Source: Toxorhynchites rutilus septentrionalis
Taxonomy: Eukaryota > Arthropoda > Insecta > Diptera > Culicidae
Assembly (NCBI RefSeq): GCF_029784135.1
Contig: NC_073745.1
Span: 51,846,285-51,910,284, forward strand
Length of the DNA: 64,000 nt
Reading direction: 5' to 3'
Made by a program: the position numbers and the translations under genes. Below the pieces are notes generated by a model, which saw only the letters and a program-made list of their open reading frames with translations, was not told where the DNA came from and ran no database searches. Of this stretch, positions 10,060 through 20,064 are shown one piece after another; position 1 is the stretch's first letter, and each line of letters opens with the position of its first letter.

Positions 10060-10515
10060 TATCATATCCTACTCAGACATCTGGATTTTGAGTTATTATT
10101 CTTTGAAAGAAAGGTAAATGATTTTGAATACGACCTTTTCAAAAATCTGTCGTAATTACAATTTTTCTTATTACAGGTCGGACTCGATTATATATAGTCG
10201 ACCATGTTTTTTTTCAACAATTATTTTCAAATTCTATACATAATCGAATCTCAAGAAAACAATTTTTTTCATTAATGTATGAATGTCAAACATCAATAGG
10301 AAAATAGCTTTTTGGTGATTCGATTATGTATTGGATTCGAAAATTAACGTTGAAAGTGAAATTGCGATTATGTATAATCGAGTCCGACCTGTATAATGAA
10401 AATTTTGATGTTAGGTAGTTTCCATTATAAGTACCAAATTTCAAAAAAAAAAGGGAAGAGGGTCGGGTCAGCGCCCGATCGATTTGGCGTGGAATTGCTC
10501 TATAGATAGAAGATA
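10060..10515 (+). repeat. Composite repeat segment A, first copy
   Basis: Sequence here (CAGACATCTGGATTT..., ATGAAAATTTTGATGTTAGG, GGGTCGGGTCAGCG...GGCGTGGAATTGC) is paralogous to 12991-13200. It is split by the pogo-like MITE at 10174-10391. Confidence 0.5.
10174..10391. mobile_element. Pogo/Tigger-like MITE (218 bp)
   Basis: Inverted ends CAGGTCGGACTCGATTATA begin at 10174 and end at 10391, flanked by TA on both sides. CAG-starting ends containing a TCGATTAT core, with TA target duplications, are typical of pogo-type transposons. There is no coding sequence. Comparison with 13060-13090 shows the empty site. Confidence 0.75.
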
Positions 10516-11051
10516 CAGGCAAAGCTTTTTTGTGCGGGGGATAGGGACCGCAAAAAAAATCGCATAAAAAATCGTGCAAAACTTCACCATTAGCTTTAAA
10601 AAGTCGTGTTCGGTACAAATTTTGAAAAAAAAAATGTTTTGTGTGGTAGATAGGGACCGCATAAAAAAAGTTTCCCCAAAGAAAATAACTCAAATCCACG
10701 TCGTTCACCGTTCAATTTCCTTTTGTTTCCTTGCTTTGCGACGGGACAGTTTGTCTTTCCGGTTGCGCGTGGCTGTTTTGTGCTTTTAGTTGCATGTCAA
10801 AACGTGTTGCTGTTAGAAATCATGTCATGCAAAAACTTAAAAAAAAAACTTAGAACATTTGATGAGAGGAGGGGAATGATTTCAGAAGTGGATAATTGAG
10901 ACGCAAATATGCTTTTTTCGCACTGGAATGCATATAAAACATCGAAAAAAACTAAATGGACGATAACTTCGTCAAATACGCTTCTTTTCATACACCGCAC
11001 AAAAAAAAAACCGCACAAGAACAGAAAACCGCACAAAAACAGGTTTTACTG
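10516..11051. mobile_element. Pogo-like MITE (536 bp)
   Basis: The left end is CAGGCAAAGCTTTTTTGTGC and the right end, inverted, is CAGTAAAACCTGTTTTTGTG. Both are bordered by TA (10514-10515 and 11052-11053). Internal copies of the TTGTGCGG motif and of ATAGGGACCGC occur near both ends. It is inserted in the same TA-rich linker of R270 that is used by the DD41D element. No transposase remains. Confidence 0.65.
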
Positions 11052-11308
11052 TATAGGAGTGCGTTATTTCACCGGGAAATCCATTTACACCTTCGAACAA
11101 CGATCATTTTCGTTAGCGCAAACATCGAATGGACTAACATCCCTTATCATGATGTAATTTTCGAACATTCCGACTTTGTTTCAGAGTTTACTGAAAATTT
11201 TAGGATTCTTTTCTCCGCTATATTGATCTACGGGAAGAGGCGAATACAGCAATCCTTTCCTCGGGGTTTCCGCTTACCAACACATTTGGCTTCCTATTTT
11301 TATTTATT
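11052..11308 (+). repeat. R270 unit, copy 5
   Basis: It runs from AGGAGTGCGTTATTTCACCG to CACATTTGGCTTCCTATTTT and matches the two units at 8975-9545 block by block. A mariner is inserted directly at its end. Confidence 0.55.
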
Positions 11309-11491
11309 GGGTTGGGGAAAAAGAAATGTCGTATATTGTCAATATATGGCAACACTTAAACATATCTTGTGCTGTACTTATCGCATCGGGTCATACTATA
11401 CGGCTATTTAAAGATGACAATCTGTGCTACAAGTTTCGTTTTAACAGTGTTGTGATTGTCCTTTACAGTCTCAAGGTATAGCGCGTCAGAG

Positions 11492-12943
11492 ATGGAGTCC
11501 ACCAAGCAAGAAATTCGTCATATTTTACGTTTTTACTACCTGCGAGGTAAAACTGCAACGAAGGCGGCCGAAAAAATTGTGTAGTTTATTTGTTTATTTG
11601 TTCTGGCATCAACAGACTACAGTGGTCCAAATGATACAATTATCTAACTCTAATTAATTCTAAAAACCGTTGTTTCAATGTAACACGCGAAATGTTAAAA
11701 TCAAACGCCGTAGAAACTGTGTTGAATGCACGCTGAAGGCTTGCTATTGCTGTGTACATGCCATAATTCGTTCGCCGAAGTATGGTCCGCAGAAAAGGAA
11801 CTCTCCGCAACCGTCGAGGTGGTACGTTGAGATTTAGGTGGCTTAAAATTTCTGGAGAATCGACGCGACCAGTGAGTGTATCCGCTACAAACAAAGACTT
11901 AGCTAGCTTTCTTCTGCAGTGCAGTGAATCCAGATGGATCAACAAGCATCGGGTTTCGTAACTAGGGAGCTGATGAGGATTACGCCACGGAAGCAGGCGA
12001 AGTGCGTACCGAATGAATCTTCTCTGAACGGACTCGATTCTCGTAATGCCAGTTTGATAGTGCGGATTCCAAACGATACTGCAGTATTCCAGAACAGGCC
12101 GAACTAGAGCGCAATACAGGGATTTGAGACAATGTACGTCCCAATACTGTAACCCAATGTATGGACCCAATACTGTAACGATTCGCACAGCACAGCGTTA
12201 GTTTGATCAATTTCGTTCTGGTGTAGTGGCTGTCGAAGATACACCCCGTACTGGTAGGCCAATCGTCGTGGAAACCGATAAAATCTTTGAAATCATCCAA
12301 GTAGACCGGCATGTGAGCACTCGCTCGATTGGCCAGGAACTGGGTATAGACCATAAAACCGTTTGGAACCATTTGCAGCAGATTGGATTCCAAAAAAAAG
12401 CTGGATGTATGGGTGCCACACGAGTTAACGCAAAAAAATCTTTTAGACCGATTCAACGCCTGCGATGCAATGCTGAAACGAAACGAACTCGACCCATTTT
12501 TGAAGAAGATGGTGCCTGGTGATGAAAAGTGGATCACGTACGACAACCTAAAGCGAAAAAAGTCGTGGTCGAAGCGCGGTGAGCCGGCCCAAACCATCGC
12601 CAAGCCCGGATTGACGACCAGGAAGGTTTTGCTGTGTGTTTGGTGGGATTGGTTGGGAATCATCCACTATGAGCTGCTCAACTATGGCCAGACCCTCAAC
12701 TCGGTTCTCTACTGTGAACAGCTTGACCGTTTGTAGCAGGCGATTGATCAGAATCGGCCAGAAATGATCAATAGGAATGGTGTTGTTTTCCACCAGGACA
12801 TCTCTCGGCCTCACACATCTTTGATGACCATCCAGAAGCTGCGGGAGCTCGGATGGGATGTCCTATTGCACCCACCGTATAGTCCAGACCTGGCTCCAAG
12901 TGATTATCATCTCTTCCGGTTCAATTTTAAGTATGTTAAATAA
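11492..12943 (+). pseudogene. Mariner transposase remnant, copy 1
   Basis: The N-terminus MESTKQEIRHILRFYYLRG (helix-turn-helix) is followed after the LINE insertion by VEDTPRTGRPIVVE, SIGQELGIDHKTVWNHL and the catalytic GDEKWITYD. The DD34D block continues to HPPYSPDLAPSDYHLF. It is dead: LINE insertion after about codon 30, a frameshift near 12400-12480, a TAG at 12734-12736, a QD-N to QDI change at the second Asp motif, and loss of the C-terminus. Confidence 0.85.
11590..12159 (-). pseudogene. 5'-truncated CR1/Jockey-like LINE, RT C-terminal fragment
   Basis: The minus-strand frame carries LKSLYCALVRPVLEYCSIVW and RFIRYALRLLPWRNP..LPSYETRCLL, the thumb and C-terminal region of a CR1-type reverse transcriptase. 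It matches the 3' end of ORF2 at 21755-23098 (YCSLVRSILEYASPVW, FALRQLPWNDP). It ends near 11640. At its truncated end a short copy of the flanking mariner sequence (CCAATACTGTAAC) appears twice, as often happens at target-primed reverse transcription junctions. Confidence 0.8.
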
Positions 12944-12990
12944 AGCGTCAAATTTCGATCAGAAATACGACATTTCTTTTTCCCCAACCC

Positions 12991-13200
12991 TGTATTTTTA
13001 TCAGACATCTAGATTTCTAGTTATTGTTTTTTGCAATGATCGTGGATATGTCCTTATAAAAAATCAGTCATTTAAATTGGTCATCTTACAATGAAAATTG
13101 CATTTTAGGTAGCTGCCACCATATGATCAATGTTAAAAAAAAAAAAATCGGAAAGAATCGGGCCAGCGGCTGGCTGGTTCGGCATGGAATAGCCAAAATT
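12991..13200 (+). repeat. Composite repeat segment A, second copy
   Basis: It repeats the order of blocks seen at 10060-10515 (CAGACATCTAGATTTCTAG, ATGAAAATTGCATTTTAGGTA, ATCGGGCCAGCG..GGCATGGAAT) but lacks the MITE, so it provides the empty site. Confidence 0.5.
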
Positions 13201-13624
13201 TCTTGTTTGGTATTCTATACAATATTTTCCATAGTGTAAACTTAGTCCGTTTTCGGATTCTGACCAATCTCTACTATAGGGGCCCACTGCTTCCCGGACT
13301 CACCTCCCGATAATCAACCAGCGGAATAGACACCGAGGTCGAGGTTTCGGATATGCGATTTTAGAGGTCTTACGCGAATGCTTGCTCTTCAACTATTGTC
13401 ATTTATTATCTAACATACGAGGTAATTAATCAATCGTACTATCACGGTTTGGTGTGTGTTGTACTCAGTCACTCGGTCGCCCGGTAGCACCAACTTCCGA
13501 AACTCATTTACAATAGGTTGGTTTGGTTTTGGGGCACTTCTTACTTCCTTGCTCAGCCTGGCCCTTCGTGAGCAATTTTCTGGAATCCTCTAGCATGGGC
13601 TCAATTTTCGTTTCAAATAACATA
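13201..13624. other. Spacer, no gene seen
   Basis: No open frame or transposon ends were recognised between the composite repeat and the next DD37E copy. Confidence 0.5.
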
Positions 13625-14923
13625 AAGGGTGTGTCACATCAAATTGCATCACGGAAAAAACGCTGTAGAAATTCGCCCAGTAGACCGATCCTTTTGAAAA
13701 TTTTAGACAGTAAAATAAAAACTATTAAACAACTTTTGGCATTTTCTTTTTATTCATACTTCGAACCCAAGCCCGTATGCTCGCACTTTCCTCTTTACCC
13801 CGTCCATAAGGTTCTGTACAACGTCAGGCTGTAGTTTTTTTTTGAACAGAAATCCATTTTCTCTTGAAGTCCGCCTCCGATTTGACAACTTTTGGGTTCT
13901 TCCGGAGGGCCTGCTTCATAATCGCCCAATATTTCTCTATTGGGCGAAGCTCCGGCGCGTTGGGCTGGTTCATTTCCTTTGGCACAAAGGTGACCCCGTT
14001 GGCTTCGTACCACTCCAACACGTCCTTTGAATAGTGGCACGAAGCGAAATCCGGCCAGAAGATGGTCGGGCCCTCGTGCTGCTTCAATAGTGGTAGTAAG
14101 CGCTTCTGTAGGCACTCCTTAAGGTAAACCTGCCCGTTTACCGTGCCGGTCATCACGAAGGGGGCGCTCCGCTTTCCGCAAGAGCAGATCGCTTGCCACA
14201 CCATGTACTTTTTGGCAAACTTGGATAGTTTCTGCTTGCGAATCTCCTCCGGAACGCTGAATTTGTCCTCTGCGGAGAAGAACCACAGGCCCGGCAGCTG
14301 ACAAAAGTCCGCTTTGACGTAGGTTTCGTCGTCCATTACCAGGCAATGCGGCTTCGTCAGCATTTCGGAGTACAGCTTCCGGGCTCGCGTCTTCCCCACC
14401 ATGTTTTGCCTTTCGTCGCGGTTAGGAGCCTTCTGAACCTTATATGTACGCAGGCCCTCCCGCTGCTTGGTCCGCTGGACGAATGAACTTGACAAATTCA
14501 GCTTATTGGCGACATCCCGGACCGAACTTCTCGGATCACGTCTAAACTGCTTAACTACGCGCTTGTGATCTTTTTCACTGACGGAGCATCCATTTTTGCC
14601 GTTCTTCACCTTCCGGTCGATGGTTAGGTTCTCGAAGTATCGTTTTAGTACTCTGCTGACCGTGGATTGGACGATTCCCAGCATCTTACCGATGTCCCGA
14701 TGTGACAACTCCGGATTCTGGAAATGAGTGCACATAATTAATTCACAACGCTCTTTTTCGTTCGACGACATTTTTCCAAATTTACGAAAAATTGACAGTG
14801 AAGCATGGCCAACGTGATCTATACACTCTTATCTGATTATAAGCGAAAGCTGAAGATATAATTCCTAAAAATTAAATTTCTACAGCGTTTTATCCGTGAT
14901 GCAATTTGATGTAACACACCCTT
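13625..14923 (-). mobile_element. DD37E transposon copy B (full length)
   Basis: The element is 1299 bp with the family inverted repeats AAGGGTGTGTCACATCAAAT at both ends and TA at 13623-13624 and 14924-14925. Length and structure match the intact copy at 51466-52763. Confidence 0.9.
13824..14771 (-). pseudogene. DD37E transposase, C-terminally frameshifted
   Basis: A 315-codon frame runs from ATG at 14771. It keeps the helix-turn-helix, the first Asp in MDDETYVKADF, the second in WPDFASCHYS and the Glu in RPIEKYW, with 37 residues between the last two. A nine-A run, one longer than in the intact copy, shifts the frame at the end, replacing the last 25 or so residues (LQPDVV...GLEV) with KTTA-stop. 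The catalytic core is therefore complete and only the tail is lost; activity is uncertain. Confidence 0.85.
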
Positions 14924-16927
14924 TAATCAATAATCGCTAGCGTAATCAAAATAATGTCTTAGTGTTCGACAATTTGCATAAATTCCCCAAGGCAACTTTC
15001 TGTGGCAAACCCATTCATCTCAGCACGGCTTAACGCCGGCTTCGTCGCTGGACGTGACGAAGATGTGTTATCTTTTCAGCTCCCATGGGTTCGAACCACC
15101 CTCAAAGATGTGTCATGAGAGCCATGACATTAGAGAACAATTACCAAATTTTCCTTCAACTAAGCCGAGACTGAAAATACAATCGTTTTGTTTTCATCAC
15201 TACCACTCATCTGAAGCACCTACGGCGCCAAAATAAACCAGGAACAGATTCCATTTTATCTCCCTACTTCAAATGGTAAATTGTGGGAAATTTGTGGCAC
15301 TTTGCCTATACACACATTAGGCGAAGTAAGCTCCGCCCCACGTGTGTGGCCAGGGAGCGGCAGAACGCTGGGTGATTGTACTGTAGGTGCCGACGGGCCG
15401 CAGGCGGCCAACCCAAGGACGAGCGACTGTATCATCCTGTGGCCTGTGTATATACTTGTGTTGTTGGGAAGCACAGACCGCGTTCAAATGGGCTGGGGAA
15501 CGATGCGAAGTCATGGCGCGGCATCGGAGAATACTGATGTATCCACTTTGGCACAACATGCAGATTTATGTATCGCCGCCGGAACGGAGGGGTGGAATTG
15601 GAGATTTCGGCAGCTGCGATATGGAGTTTCAGGAGCTCCCACCATCAGCGGACGCCTGATGGGTGCTGTGAGGGATGAATTGATTCCTTTATGGAAATGT
15701 ATCGCTTACTTTATGTATGAGCACTGGTTTTTTTGTTTGATGAGATTATGTTTGCACATTCACCTATTGCGTTACAGAATATTTACTCACCCTTATCGTA
15801 TTAATGAGTTGGCTCAATTATGGCAAAAAAATGGAAATTCAGCATGTTTCGTTTATTGTACGACAAACTTTTTTCACACTTCATTTATACGAGTCTCACT
15901 TTTCCGCAAATTATTCGCACGTAAAAAGTGCACTTGTTGGAACAACAAAACAACACTCCTCACAGCAAAAATAAATTGGATCAAAAAGAGCATTATGCTA
16001 AATATAGTCGAATTAAAAGGAGCAGACGAAGCAGTATAAAACTCTGAGCCCGTAAAACACTTTCGGGGAACGAAGACAAAAATACATCAGCGTGACTTCA
16101 TGCCATAACTCTTTTCGACTCTCGCCTCGAAAAAATAGCTTTGTGGATTGTTTGTTTTCATTTCTCTCGGGGTCGGTATTTTATTTGGGTACAAGGCAAA
16201 CCCCGAATGCCGCGGGCAAGGAAATATACAGAGATGTTGTTTTCGTGTCCCAATGCGTCTCGATATGGAATTATCACCAAACGGCTCCATTCGCAGGCAT
16301 CATCATGACCTCGATGTTGGCGATTGTGGGATTTGAAGAAGCAACGCATTCCGACCACATCACGTATAGTCGGACACACGAGCCGGGGGGTGGGAGGTCA
16401 GCTTTGGTTGCTCTTCATCATTAACACACCCGTTAGGGAAAAAGCTGCAAAAATATGTAAATCTACAAAAGATATTACTGCCGTCAGTGCCATCGGCAGA
16501 TACCGAGGCGCTGAGGCCCGAGTGGGCAGCAAACTTTTGCCGAAGTGATTCGGAATCAGGAAGAGGGGAAACCAGAAATATAACGGCGCGTGGTTTTCCT
16601 TCCAATGGGTTAAAAATTGATATTCGGTAGCCATGGGAAATTAAAAATTAATAATTAAAGTCTTGGGAAAAGCCACTAACCGAATTGGATTTTTGTTGTT
16701 TACTTTTTCGGGCGAGTCGTTGTGGGAAAACGTGTCCTGTAGAAGGAGACGATAGAAAAATCGTCAGCAGTCGCCAGTTGGTGAAATATGGAGTGGTTCT
16801 GGTCTGTATTTTATGTCAGAACAACTGTTTTTCATTTTAATGTAGTTTACAAAAAGTTTTACAAATGAAATTATTTTATAAGTATATTATTTTATAAGTA
16901 TTTTTTACTAAAACATTTTTTAAATTA
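14924..16927. other. Low-repeat spacer with a GC-richer stretch
   Basis: No transposon was recognised. The stretch 15300-15690 is noticeably richer in G+C. A 252-codon open frame (15281-16039, plus strand) opens with TTG and its first ATG is about 70 codons in. It resembles no family known to me and its lower half is of AT-rich, random-looking composition, so it is not called as a gene. Confidence 0.5.
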
Positions 16928-18317
16928 TGGTGCGAAATTCTCATAAGCGCAACTGGCATTTTAAATATTTTCCCACCAATATTTAAACATCTTTCAACAC
17001 ATCCTGGTAAGGTTGTAACGTGAGAACGAGTTAACCACAATCAGCTAAGCAGTGCAGTGAAGTAGCGCAATTGAATTTAAAGCACGATGCCGAAAGGAAA
17101 GTTCTTGGACGAAACTGTGCGGAGATTAATAACCGAATTGAAGGATATTTGTTTAAGCAACCGGTAGATAGCAGATCGATAGAGGAGAAACAGTGGTCCG
17201 GATTTTTTTCAAGAAGGGCCCAAAATATGGCATCAGAAGGAAGAATAAAGGTAACTGCAAAATTTCAAACCGCGACCGGAACCGCATCATTCAGCTTGGG
17301 GAGACTGGAAAATTTAATGCTTCGGAAATAAAGCAAGAACTGGACCTTCCCATATCCAAACGACGTGTTTCCCAAATTTTGCGTTGATCTGGACATCTGG
17401 TTTACACGAAGAAGGCAAAGAAACCAAACCTCACCCCAAGGCACATTAAAGCAAGATTGGATTTCACTAAACAGCACATGGATGTGGAATGAAGTGATTT
17501 TTTCCGACGAGAAAAAGTTCAATCTTGATGGTCCCGACTACTGCGCGTATTATTGGCATGATCTACGAAAAAATCCCGAAGTGAAGTTGAGCAGGAATTT
17601 TGGTGGTGGAAGTCTCATGGTGTGGGCTGCGTTTTCAAGAAAAGGGAAGACTCCTATCGCCACTATTTCGACAAGGATGAACTCCGACAACCATGTAGAG
17701 CTACTGGACAGTGTTTTGGTGCCATTTACAGAAGACATTATGGACGACAACTTCATCTTCCAGCAGGATAATGCTGCCATTCACGTAAGCAAGAAATCAT
17801 TGTCATGGTTTTCCGAAAGAAACATTCAGGTTATGGATTGGCCAGCTCGTAGCCCGGATCTCAATCCCATCGAGAATCTCTGGGGAATCCTGGCAAGGCG
17901 ATTCTACAGTGGTGGACGGCAATTTGCAACAGTTCGTGAGTTGGAGAGATGTGTAAGGGACGAGTGGAATAATATTCCACATGAAATGTTGGATAACCTG
18001 ATTGATTCAATGCCAAACCGTGTCTATGAAACTATTCTGAAAAATGGTAAACCAACCAAATATTGAATGCTGTCATTTTCATGTATAAATCGTTCTTTGA
18101 TAAAAAAAGTCTGATGCGCGCTTATAAGAATTTCTACCTTGAAAACACGTTTTTCTCACTCTGAATAACTGTTGAGAATAGGATTGGGACTTTTCTTGGC
18201 AAGATAAACTTGATGTTCGAAGGTCATTTAAATCCCATGAAAATATTTTGGAAATATATATCTAGTTAATCTTACAGCCAAAATATACATGTGCGCTTAT
18301 AGGAATTTCTCGCACTG
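16928..18317 (+). mobile_element. Tc1-like (DD34E) transposon
   Basis: The ends read GGTGCGAAATTCTCATAAGC at the left and the inverse of CAGTGCGAGAAATTCCTATA at the right, with TA after 18317. The length, about 1.39 kb, is normal for a Tc1-type element with one gene. Confidence 0.8.
17087..18066 (+). pseudogene. Tc1-like transposase remnant
   Basis: The N-terminus MPKGKFLDETVRRLITELKD starts at 17087 and is stopped after about 26 codons. A second frame carries the paired-like domain and [11 protein letters not shown]. The frame 17365-18066 carries the catalytic core: [22 protein letters not shown] and [13 protein letters not shown], with 34 residues between the second Asp and the Glu. It resembles Tc1/Tc3-type elements of mosquitoes. 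At least two frame breaks lie in the N-terminal half; the C-terminal 200 residues are intact. Confidence 0.85.
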
Positions 18318-19130
18318 TATATAATAAAAAAATGTTTATTTTTGGGTGTCGAAATGTAACTCAAAAATTCTTGTCAAATAAATAACTTTGGGAGCTAAGA
18401 CCGACACTGATATTGTACAAGTGCTTCCCGTTAAGCGCGCTTTCGCTCTCTTGAAGCGGGCTCAATGATTACGCAGCAATAACGGTGCGGGGTTTAACGT
18501 GTTCAACATGTCTGCCCTATCGTTGACCGCAATTTTTAAATCAATTTCAACTCTGATAAGGCTCTTCACAAGATGCCACAGGGATAGAAACAGCTTCAAA
18601 CTCACTGTAAAATTTTTAAGCGATTCTTGGAAGTCCCACTTCATGATAAACTGTAACACATCCAACGCAGTCTCATAAATGACATCATTAGAATTTATTT
18701 TTAGCGGCCTTCAAATGTCTACGGAGTCTTAGTATCTCTAGCAAAATGAATATCATGAATAATCTCGTCATTATAATTGTCGTATCAAGTCGTGTTTATG
18801 TTCAGTGTTTTTACTTTGACGTATTTCATTGTGTAATATATTGATTGTATTCCGAATTGTGTTTTGTACGAGATTCTAATTAAGTGCCTGTGCTACTGTT
18901 ATTATAGTCTCAAATATTCAGTCCAAACATTGGCAAGGAAACTCAAGTGGATTATTCTACGCTTCTATTGTTGTGATACTGTTGTATCTCCACTCCCGTA
19001 CCAAATTTTGCACACTAGCGCCAACCGCAAGCGAGTACACACTACCGCATTGCATGCAACGTTGCATAGTAGTCAGAATCAGAAAAACAGCAAAGCTCCG
19101 ATTCTCCGAACAGAGTCTTGAATAAATCAG
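18318..19130. other. Spacer, possibly including a LINE 5' UTR
   Basis: No coding potential was recognised. Part of 18860-19130 may be 5' untranslated sequence of the CR1-like LINE, but no repeat is available here to set the boundary. Confidence 0.4.
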
Positions 19131-19188
19131 ATTCAATTCAAAGTATCGATATCGAATTTAATATATAGAATTGTGCTTTCGCATCACG

Positions 19189-20064
19189 ATGTCCTCTGTT
19201 TGTCACGCCTGCGCCACCGATGCTATCGATGAACAAGTAATTTGTCAGGGATTTTGTAATGCAGTTTTCCATCCGAAATGCAGCGGTCTCAATATCCAAT
19301 ACATGGGTGAAATATTGAAAAGCAAGCAACTGTTCTGGATGTGTCAATCTTGCTCAAATCTCATGAAGGACATGCGTCTGCGAAGATCCGTTCGTTCTGC
19401 GTACGAAACAGGTCAGGAGGATTTGCTGGGAAAGCACAATAAAATCGTGGAAAGTTTGAAATCTGAAATTTTGACGGAGCTCAAGGCGGAAATCAAACTA
19501 AATTTTACTGCTCTTATTAATTCAAACTCACTCACGCCAAAGAATACATATCGTCCAGCATTAGGACCTACCTCTGTAAGAAGTCGTCGTCTGTTTGGTC
19601 CAAACAACGGAAGTACGCAGATGAAAACAACCTTGATAGCTGGAACAGGTGGTTCTGTATCTCCCACACTAGGCGTCTCAACTGTACCAACTAACAACAG
19701 AAAGTTTTGGCTGTACGTGTCAAGGATTTCTCGGAATGTTTCAGCCGAACAAGTTGCTGCCCTCGCAAAACAACGCCTAGACAACGACGACATCGAAGTT
19801 GTAAGACTTGTTGCCAAAGGACGTGATCTTAGCACGCTGTCCTTCGGTTCGTTCAAGGTTGGTATGGATTCAGAACTAAAAACGAAAGCGCTCTGCACCT
19901 CGACGTGGCCTAAAGGGATTCTGTTCCGTGAGTTCTCGGATAACCGGATAAATGGAAATTTTTGGGAACCGCAAAAAACCCTGAACCAGCAATCACATCG
20001 TACTACAAACGACGCAGTAATAGAACACACTATATCACCAATGCAGGTCACTGTGAGAGAATGA
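19189..20064 (+). CDS. LINE ORF1, PHD-finger nucleic-acid-binding protein
   Basis: ORF1 proteins of CR1-type LINEs bind the element RNA and help form the retrotransposition particle. The first ATG of the frame is at 19189, giving 291 residues. Residues 5-60 form a C4HC3 PHD-like finger: CHACATDAIDEQVICQGFC, FHPKC and FWMCQSC. A coiled-coil-like stretch (KHNKIVESLKSEILTELKAE) follows, then a compact domain (FWLYVSRISRNVSAEQVAAL ... GILFREFSDNR) shared by insect LINE ORF1 proteins. The frame is uninterrupted. Its stop overlaps the ORF2 start as ATGA (20061-20064). Confidence 0.75.
   Translation: MSSVCHACATDAIDEQVICQGFCNAVFHPKCSGLNIQYMGEILKSKQLFWMCQSCSNLMKDMRLRRSVRSAYETGQEDLLGKHNKIVESLKSEILTELKAEIKLNFTALINSNSLTPKNTYRPALGPTSVRSRRLFGPNNGSTQMKTTLIAGTGGSVSPTLGVSTVPTNNRKFWLYVSRISRNVSAEQVAALAKQRLDNDDIEVVRLVAKGRDLSTLSFGSFKVGMDSELKTKALCTSTWPKGILFREFSDNRINGNFWEPQKTLNQQSHRTTNDAVIEHTISPMQVTVRE

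Larger units (their letters stand above)
11309..12990 (+). mobile_element. Mariner (DD34D) copy 1, interrupted by a LINE stub
   Basis: The inverted ends are GGGTTGGGGAAAAAGAAATG at both sides. The uninterrupted relative at 32361-33612 (opposite orientation) shows that about 570 bp at 11590-12159 are foreign. The 3' part of the gene is deleted after LFR, so the ORF runs into the terminal repeat. Confidence 0.85.

Noticed and set aside
15281..16039. 252-codon open frame as a gene
   Set aside because: It starts at TTG, the first ATG is about 70 codons in, and the sequence shows no recognisable domain. The GC-richer first half makes a long open frame more likely by chance.
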